The position numbers were made by a program, and so were the translations under genes. Under the pieces are notes generated by a model. The model did not search any database. It was not told the DNA's origin and saw nothing but the letters and a program-made list of their open reading frames with translations. A DNA stretch of 64,000 nucleotides from Massospora cicadina (Eukaryota; Entomophthoromycota; Entomophthoromycetes; Entomophthorales; Entomophthoraceae). This document shows, piece by piece, positions 57,449 to 64,000 of this stretch (position 1 is its first letter; each line of letters opens with the position of its first letter). The stretch lies in contig JAKSZP010009273.1 in the NCBI GenBank assembly GCA_022478985.1, positions 124,001-188,000 on the forward strand. The letters run 5' to 3'.

Positions 57449-58679
57449 ATGCCGCCAGAGGAACATCAGCCTAATGTTCAGTTTCTGACGCCTCTTGGAG
57501 ATGTGGAGTAGGATCAAGAACCTCCCAACCATCGCATCAATGTTTTTGGACCACCAAATAGGTGGAGTCGCGCTTAGAGGAAGATCATCCGGTTAAGTCA
57601 GGGGATATGTCAGGATTTCAACCAGATGAATTCCTTATTTTTTTAGTACTAGATGGTCCCACAGATAAATTCCTTATTAATAATCAAATTTAGCATAAAT
57701 AAGTTAATGATGATTGTCAAATTATTTAGGATTTTTGTTAAATTTATTAATTATTTACAACCAATTTACGCTCCCCATTAAGTTGGATGAGCTAATTGAT
57801 GATCTAATAGTTTAAATAAGTCGAGGACAATTGTTAACTCATATACAAGTTTCATTTATATATCTAAAGATCAATAAACTAATTTGGGCTCCCCATTTGG
57901 TTAGAATGTGATGTCTTGATCCACTAGATCAAGAAAGTATCAGGGATCATCCCCATTAGGGTTTTGAAAATCAGCACTAGTGATTAAGTCCAAGTCTGTC
58001 AATTTTTATATAATTATATTTATATTTAATTACACCAAATAGATAGTTTGGCAGTGAGTTTTCAGGATCAATGGCGACTGAGGTCAAGGATGATCCTATC
58101 AGTTTACTGTTTTGAGATTAGTTGGTGAAGTAGATAAGGCTGATCAGTTGAATCGCTATGTTGCCATAGGATCTGAAAGCTATCTGGTAGGTGATTGGAA
58201 GGGACAATTCGTCAACTTATGTCCTCAGCAACTGATTCTAAAGATGAAAGTACTCTATGTTCAATGTACTGGACGTGTAGAAGAATAAATCAAACAAAGG
58301 AGATTTCCAGCCAGTGTGCTTTTCAGAATTCCTACCTAAATTGGAAATTTGGATGTGTTGGCCAAAGGAATTTGAGATCATACCGAAAAATAGTCCAAAC
58401 CTTTATTGGGAATAATCCTCAAACAATAATCATAGCCTTCTGACATTGGGGATCAACCCCAACTTATGCAGATTGACTATTGCTCACCTAAATCTTCTTA
58501 ATCTCAGGGTTCAAACCTACTCCATGTGGCAATTAAATCCTGTTTGACCAAGGTGGCCAGTTTGCTACAGAATCCTCAATTGGTAACTTTTAATTTTTTG
58601 GCATAAATTTTTCGATACCATCAAGTTGGTTTACACAGAGTATTAGCCAAGGAGCAATCAAATTGGATGATATGGGGAT
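57449..58679 (+). pseudogene. Gypsy-4 gag-like remnant (tentative)
   Basis: From an ATG at 57449, about 500 nt after the primer-binding site, the frame reads MPPEEHQPNVQFLTPLGDVE-stop-DQEPPNHRINVFGPPNRW and continues with one further stop, then meets micro-retroposon 4 at 57640. Further on, short coding-like pieces appear (MATEVKDDPISLLF near 58071; an 82-codon frame at 58195-58443). Position after the primer site suggests gag, but no gag motif was recognised. It is ended by the gypsy-2 LTR at 58680. Confidence 0.35.
57623..57678 (-). mobile_element. Micro-retroposon 4 with 17-bp target duplication
   Basis: Direct repeats cagatgaattccttatt (57623-57639) and cagataaattccttatt (57662-57678), one mismatch, flank a 22-nt insert. 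On the element strand the insert reads TGGGACCATCTAGTACTAAA plus two more A, the longest version among the four micro-inserts. Confidence 0.75.
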
Positions 58680-59063
58680 TGCTGACTCTAATAAAGACCT
58701 GATAAATAAATATATGGAACAATCGCCCTGATTGACACTTTATTAGATTTCTAATAAATGCAGACTTATCTGCCATTCACTAAAAACACCTTCTCCTCTC
58801 AATTTTCCACTTAACTCTTATCTTGGTATTCCAAGCCAAATGCATCCTCTGCTTAGCGATTTCCTATTCATTCCCATTTTAGGAGTTTTCGTCTATCTCA
58901 AGGTTTGGCAGAATTCCCTTGATTCTCCAAACTATTGCTACTTCAACCAAATTCACTTTACATCCATATAACTTTTTAATTCAATCTCGAGACTCATCTC
59001 AACTCTAATTTCTGATAGGGTGAAATGTATAGCTTATTGTCCAATCATATCTACTTCTTGACA
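58680..59063 (-). repeat. Gypsy-2 3' LTR
   Basis: About 384 bp; on the plus strand it starts TGCTGACTCT and ends TTCTTGACA. It contains AATAAAG on the minus strand near 58740. Its inner end is next to a polypurine tract (minus AAAGGGGG). No second copy is in the window, so the outer border rests on the TG dinucleotide only. Confidence 0.55.
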
Positions 59064-59085
59064 TAACCCCCTTTGACTGGACAAT
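59036..59085 (-). promoter_or_regulatory. Gypsy-2 polypurine tract inside an inverted repeat
   Basis: ATTGTCCAATC (59036-59046) and GACTGGACAAT (59075-59085) can pair over 11 positions in the minus-strand RNA, with one G-U pair, around a loop holding the LTR end and the polypurine tract. It is equivalent to 40915-40970 in gypsy-1. Confidence 0.65.
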
Positions 59086-59089
59086 ATGC

Positions 59090-61247
59090 TACTATGGCTT
59101 ATATGCTTTAAGGAACTTCACGTGAACTCAGTTAATAATTCAACCATCTGCAGGTTCCTTAAAGGTGTAGGCATCCATACCAGTCTTCTCAAATATCTAA
59201 AACGGCCCAGCCCAGATGTTAGTGAGCTTGTTTTTTCACCTAAATCTGTGTTGGTTATGGAACAAGACATGATCTCCTACAGCATACAGCAGAAGTCCAC
59301 TATGTCTCTTCTTGTCAGCCGCCTGATCACAAATCCTTTTAGCCAAACTGGAAGAATAGGCTTCCGTTTGTAACTTGATCAGCGTTTCTGTTAGATTTGT
59401 CAAATACCTCTGGGGTTCCACACTTCCAGTGTCCTCTACACACGAGTAAAGCAGGGTGGGTAGAGCCAGATGTCTGCCATAGAGCAGTTGGAAGGGGCTA
59501 ATGCCGGTGGATGAGTGGTAGCTGATATTATATGCAAACACAGATGTAGGTAGGAGGGTGCTCAATTCTGAGAGTCAATCTTTCACCAGCTTATGGAGTA
59601 TGTTCACTAAAGTTACGTTGACCCGTTCCACCATTCCATTTGATTTCTAGATGGTAAGGTGTAGCCAAAACCCCACAGATCACCATCAACTCGTTCAACT
59701 TGGGCAAGATGTGCAAGGTGAAATTGGTTCCATTGTCCATTAAGATGAATTGTGGGAAGCCATGTTGCTGTATAATGCACTTCATAATAAACTTAGTGGT
59801 AGTGACCGCTCCCAAGTCATTAAAAGCCCTGGCTTCCACCCATCTTGTCAAATGATCAGTCACTATGATTAATTACTTAGATCAGTTTGCGCCATTTGAC
59901 ATAGGTCCCACTACATCAAGGGAACCGGTATTCCAGGCAAACTGAGGATTAACCAGTTGGTATGTGGTCTTCTTGTGGAAAGGCTACTCCACTTGACACT
60001 GATGGCAACAGCTTACCGTTTCCAGAATATCATAATGAATTATCTCCCAATAGTAGCGGGGTTGCAAAAACTCCAACATTTTCTGCAATCCTCCATGTCA
60101 TACCACCTGATGGGAATCCATAATAATTGCGGGTATAAAGGGAAGGTTTAGGGAAACTCAGCGTCAAGTCTCCAATCCGCTTATATAGTTCCCCATTGCA
60201 TAGAAAGATATCCTGCCTAAACCCATCTAGCACTTTGAATACTTGCGGCGACTTGTTATGGTATTTGTCTACCACCATTTTCTCATACATAATGTCAGCC
60301 AAATCTGCCATAATAGCAACCATTGGTAGTTGTAAAAGACAATCTGCGTTTTGATATTTTACTCCTGTCTGTTTTACAATATCAAAATTGTATGCTTGGA
60401 GCTTCAACGCCCATCGTGCAAGCCATCCTTCTGGTTCACGGAGATTTTGCAGCCAGTGCAATAAGCAAGATCTGTTATCACTTGGATTTTCACCCCATAA
60501 AGTATACTCTAAACTGTTTATATGCATAAATCACTGCTAAACACTCTCGCTCAGTCACAGTGTAACTCTGTTCATGACATTTTAAGCTTCAGCTACAAAA
60601 CGCAACTGAGTGCTCTACGCCATCTCATCTTTTTGAGATAATACTGCCCCTACAGCGGAGAGCGATGCATCCATTTGAACTATTAATTGTTTTTCAATGT
60701 TGGGGTATTGCTTAATGGGTGCACTTGCCAATGAGGCTCATAATATCAAAAGCGGTTTGGCATCATTCTGTCCAATCAAAAGTGGCATTTTTCTTTAATA
60801 ACTAAAAGAGCGGTGCCCCAATATAACTTAAGTTAGGAATGAACCGCCAGTAGTAACTGAGAATCCCAAGAACACTTGGGTATCACGTTTATTACCTGGG
60901 TAGGTCATCTTTCTTATTAATTCCAACTTTGCTGGCTGCATTTTAAGCCCTTTTGAACCCAATATGAACCCAAGGTATCTTAATTGCTCTTTAAAAGTGG
61001 TATTTCTGAGGCTTGTTTTATTATTAGTGCCAGCGAGTCAGCAGAACACTTGTTCCAGATGTTCAAGATTATTTGAAAATGTTCATGAGAACACATTGAT
61101 ATCAACGAGGTAAACTATGACACAAGACAGCTTTAAATCACCTAAAATCATATCCATAGCACGCTGGAACGTAGCTGGGGCGTTGCACAAACCCTGTGGC
61201 ATACGTGTAGGCTGGAATAACACCTTCAAAATGATTATAGCGCATTT
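59090..61247 (-). pseudogene. Gypsy-2 pol: reverse transcriptase end, RNase H, integrase, broken
   Basis: From 61247 down: VLFQPTRMPQGLCNAPATFQ and RAMDMILGDLKLSCVIVYLVD (the YxDD box read as YLVD) at about 61220-61090. RNase H has LLHWLQNLREPEGWLARWAL and YNFDIVKQTGVKYQNADCL (about 60480-60330). The integrase has MTDHLTRWVEARAF (about 59860), HGFPQFILMDNGTNF (about 59750) and FQLLYGRHLALPTLLYSC (about 59500), ending GDHVLFHNQHRF. Stops and frameshifts divide it. Confidence 0.88.
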
Positions 61248-62140
61248 TGTCAAGAGTATCTTTAACTTTCCAAACCCAGCATGGTGGTGCTCGGTGAACA
61301 GGACCAATGCAAGGGAACTAAAAGTCATAGTAATAATAAAAATAGCCCAGCAGAGGGTGATTGAGCTAAAGAAACTTAGGGCGAGGGTGTTGAGCATAGA
61401 AAAAGTAATAATAAGTCAAGCATTCTTCAAAACTTGGCAGTGCCCCAAAGGGCAGTTCATAACCAGTTTGGTACAGGGGAAGAGTGCACTGGTGACCAGG
61501 TTTGGAGGGAACCTGGTTGAACCAGCGGTGTACCTGAAGCTTTGATAATTTTAAGCAAAATAACCTGACTAACACATCTCAAGTCCTCCTCAAAGAGGTC
61601 TGCACACAGGTGCACCCAAGTTCAACATACAGAACAAATGTAAAAAGGCTATGGGGTTATATGGGAAGATGACCAATGAAAGATGTTAGTCTCGAGCAAA
61701 GATACTTAAGATTACTCAGGAAAATTTTTCATCAGTGAAAGTGGTACCAAGCCTTGGTGCACCAATAGGCGCATGCTTCCATCTAAAAGGGTCACATACC
61801 TCAAAATCGACTTTACATGAGTAATCAACTGAAGTTGAACCTGACCTGAGCTCACAATTTTCGAAAATGGAATGGTTTTTGAACCCCCATTCCCCAATTA
61901 ACCGAATTGTCCTATTATCATTTAAAATGAAACTCGTCCTTTTTAACCCTAGAGCTGAAACAGGGGGCTGGGCTTTAGGCACATCACTTGTACCAACTTG
62001 AGCATACCTAGCCTGTACCCAGCGTTGATCCAAGGTGTGCTTGAGATCAGTAAGGGCCTGAAGTTTCACCTTCTGGACCTCCTGCTGCCCAGCCTTGTCC
62101 CTGCTGTTGGTACCCTCTATAAGGTCATGTAAACATGACA
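61248..62140 (-). repeat. 3' LTR of the chromodomain-type element
   Basis: 893 bp; the minus strand starts TGTCATGTTTACATGACC and ends GATACTCTTGACA. It shares with the solo LTR the coding start, the hairpin before the polyadenylation region (61671-61691), the CCTC-TTT-GAGG stem (about 61590) and the 8-bp stem ACCAGGTT/AACCTGGT at 61495-61517. Confidence 0.88.
61712..62140 (-). pseudogene. LTR-borne conserved reading frame, copy 2
   Basis: The frame is open from before the LTR start, through the polypurine tract (WEPKKEERVV), into SCLHDLIEGTNSRDKAG, DLKHTLDQRWVQARYAQVG and on to 61716 (142 codons from the LTR start). A second frame holds GQVQLQLITHVKSILRY and LDGSMRLLVHQG and ends at 61712. 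Both segments are conserved at protein level in the solo LTR at 36746. The frame change near GEWGF suggests one indel in an originally single frame of about 140 codons. No known domain was recognised. Confidence 0.55.
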
Positions 62141-62160
62141 CTACCCTTTCCTCTTTTTTG
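62141..62160 (-). other. Polypurine tract of the chromodomain-type element
   Basis: The minus strand reads AAAAAAGAGGAAAGGG three bases before the LTR start TGTCATG, the expected place and composition for the plus-strand primer. Confidence 0.8.
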
Positions 62161-62289
62161 GGCTCCCACCCCCTACAGGGGCATTCGCCAAGGAAAAGTT
62201 TTTGTGGGCTGGGGCTAAATTCATAGCAGAGATGGCTTAGTTACACTTCGATCCTGCAGCCTTAGGGAAATGCTCGTGGAATGCTATAA

Positions 62290-63990
62290 TTAAATCTTGG
62301 CATGGGTGCAATTGCATGATGGGACCCAACTGTTCTCCGCTGCATCAAATCCCTTCCAGGATACAAGATACTTGAGTCTTCTTCTTACCCAAAGAGAGGC
62401 TACAATCTCTTCCACTTCCCATTCTGGCGCCCCATCCATGAGAAAAGCTTTGGGAGTCTCTGGAGGGAAGCCCTCAAACAACATGAGCTTGCTTTCATGG
62501 AATACTGAAAAGATTTAAAATGAGGGAGAAGATCCAACTGGTATGAGGCGTGGCCCACCTTTTTGACAACGTGGTATAGCCCAATCCTCTTTGGTCCCAC
62601 TTTTTTGCATGATTGCTTGATTAAGATGTTTTTAGCATCCATCATCACGAGATCTCTTTTCTTGTACACAGGTACAACCTGTCTCTTACCATCAGCATGC
62701 TTCTTATAAGCCTGAATGGCAACATCTAAATTCATGCTTACCCCTTGGTGTACTTTCGTGATCAAATTTTGCAAAGTCCACCACCTCTTCCACCTTGGAT
62801 CTAAAATTGAGCTCCATGTTGAAGCCGGGATTGAAGCCATAGTTGGAGAAGAAGGGGGAACAACCAATTGATGCATGTTGTGCGTTGTTATAACTGAATT
62901 GGGCCATGGGGGAGATGGGAAACCCAATCTGAGTGATCTGCGGCAGTGTAACACTGCAAGAACTGTTCAAGGCACTGGTTCACTCGTTCTGTCTGCCCAT
63001 CTGATTGGGGGTGATAGGCAGTTGAACGTCAGGGACAGGTTTGCAGAGTCTTACATTTTTTTCCCAGAAGACAGAGGTAAACTGGGGCCACCGATTGCTA
63101 ATAATTTCTTGAGGGACCCCTGAAGAGTGAACACCTTAGTAACAAACAGTTTAGCCATATCAGCTGCGGTAACTGAGGTTCTGCAAGGGATAAATTGGGA
63201 GAACTTCATAAAACGGTCCACCACCACCATGATAGCATCATAGCCATCAGATAAAGGCAATTTGACAATAAAATCAACTGATAGGGAAGTCTAAGGACCA
63301 TCAGACTTTAAACTGGTACCAACAACGCTGCTAAAGGATGGCGATTTGGGTTCATTTGGTTGCAGACTAGGCACTCTTCACAATATCTGCCTACCTGAGC
63401 GGCTAATCCCTTTCCAATTGTAAGTGTGGCGGATAAGCTCAAGGGTCTTCACATTCCCAGGATGACCAACGGTAATTCCGTCATGATGGTCCCAAATAAT
63501 TTCCAAGCGAAGTGGTCCAGCAGGAACCCATAGGCGCCTTGAAACCACACAATCTTATCCTTTACGTGATAATTTCTGATAATATCCTCCTAATTCAATG
63601 TGCTCTTTGCAAGGTCCATTGTATATCCAGATGAGAAAGGATGTGAAAGGACAACCTTCTTTAACATATCATATTACCCCGCATTTTCTAGAGGAGCAAG
63701 CGCTGGCCTATTGGCCAAGGGAGAGGAAAGTTGAGAAACAATCTTACCCGGTGGAATTATTAGATGGGTATTATGCACCTACACCTCCTTTGGATTAGGA
63801 GCTAGTGCAGGGTTATGAATTAAAGCATCAGCCAACCCATTCTCCTTGCCCTTGGTAAACTCATAAGAAAACGCAAAATGGGCAAGGGTCTGATGCCAGC
63901 AGGTTTGTCATAGGGTTAAGACATGAGGTGCACAGTAGTACAGTAAGGAACGGTGATCTGTACATATGCGGAAGGGTTGGGATGAGCCAT
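62290..63990 (-). pseudogene. Pol C-terminal part: RNase H end, integrase and chromodomain, broken
   Basis: Order on the minus strand: FSYEFTKGKENGLADAL (RNase H end, about 63870); TVGHPGNVKTLELIRHTYN and YCEECLVCNQ (HHCC integrase zinc finger, about 63475-63370); SDGYDAIMVVVDRFMKFSQF and TAADMAKLF (integrase core, about 63255-63150); ASIGCSPFF with NYGFNPGF (about 62890-62830). The last part has WEVEEIVASLWVRRRLKYLV and SWKGFDAAENSWVP (about 62430-62310), a chromodomain, whose cage and fold residues are still visible (VEEIV, YLVSWKG, NSW). Chromodomains guide integration to methylated-histone chromatin. Frameshifts occur between blocks. Confidence 0.88.
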
Positions 63991-64000
63991 GCAAGTGGTG

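Larger units (their letters stand above)
58680..61247 (-). mobile_element. Gypsy-2: 3' half of a Ty3/gypsy element related to gypsy-1
   Basis: On the minus strand the element runs from within reverse transcriptase (61247) through RNase H and integrase to a 3' LTR (58680-59063). Its upstream half is displaced by the chromodomain-type element inserted at 61248, and would lie beyond 64000. It is a sister of gypsy-1: the integrase C-terminal part (FQLLYGRHLALPTLLYSC against FQLLYGQHLALPALLYLC) and the polypurine hairpin are shared. Confidence 0.85.
61248..64000 (-). mobile_element. Chromodomain-type gypsy element, 3' part, inserted in gypsy-2
   Basis: The element enters from beyond the right edge: RNase H end, integrase zinc finger, integrase core, chromodomain, polypurine tract and 3' LTR (61248-62140) in that order on the minus strand. 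It interrupts gypsy-2 reverse transcriptase; the flank CATTT at 61243-61247 is the expected 5-bp duplication, but its partner is outside the window. The LTR is homologous to the solo LTR at 36746-37601. Confidence 0.88.

Noticed and set aside
58195..58443. Independent small gene of 82 codons
   Set aside because: It lies within the gypsy-4 remnant and has no recognisable domain; likely a surviving fragment or chance frame.
1..64000. RIP (repeat-induced point mutation) as the cause of decay
   Set aside because: Matched sites show CG replaced by TG in one copy and CA in another, with no sign of a CpA bias; CpG deamination fits better, though it was not quantified.

Overview
The window looks like a repeat-rich stretch of a eukaryotic nuclear genome, most likely fungal. 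It is AT-rich and gene-poor and is packed with decayed retroelements: LINEs with separate ORF1 and ORF2, Ty3/gypsy elements including a chromodomain type, tRNA-like SINEs and Helitron ends. One confidently recognised host gene is present, a DNL-type zinc-finger mitochondrial protein (Zim17/Hep1/DNLZ family) at about 5.6-6.1 kb on the minus strand. No bacterial or organellar genes were seen. The fungal assignment, possibly an early-diverging lineage with a large genome, is inference; the sequence does not name a species.

Layout. 1-6.6 kb: AT-rich flank with a doubtful membrane-protein fragment, the first SINE, a tRNA-like relic and the zinc-finger gene. 6.7-17.1 kb: a Helitron start, a dispersed repeat, LINE-A copy A (minus), two minus-strand Helitron ends and a second SINE. 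17.2-35.0 kb: LINE-A copy B, then a Helitron (A|TC start at 25289, CTAG|T end at 35039) that holds LINE-A copy C1 and a 5'-truncated copy C2 inserted in series at one target. 35.0-40.4 kb: further Helitron starts, a solo LTR with a 5-bp target duplication and a third SINE. 40384-52097: a complete Ty3/gypsy element on the minus strand (two LTRs, TCCAC target duplication), split in gag by a second LINE family (about 46.0-51.26 kb) and itself inserted into an older plus-strand gypsy element. 52.6-58.7 kb: two badly decayed plus-strand LTR elements. 58.7-64.0 kb: a gypsy element on the minus strand, broken in its reverse transcriptase by a chromodomain-type element that runs off the window end.

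Every large element is a pseudogene with many stops and frameshifts. Where three LINE-A copies can be compared, ancestral CG has become TG in some copies and CA in others, which points to CpG methylation and deamination.

The less ordinary observations are: (1) four tiny inserts of 17-22 nt with a shared 3' end (CCATCTAGT[AT]CTAAAAA), each flanked by a 13-18 bp duplication, which look like extremely truncated retroposons; (2) a LINE ORF1 of about 1,360 codons carrying some 20 copies of a 13-residue A/W repeat; (3) an LTR-borne reading frame whose protein is conserved between diverged LTR copies; (4) LTR hairpins supported by compensatory changes, and an inverted repeat that loops out the polypurine tract; (5) repeated LINE-A insertion at one target inside a Helitron; (6) a conserved ATGA stop/start overlap between LINE-A ORF1 and ORF2.
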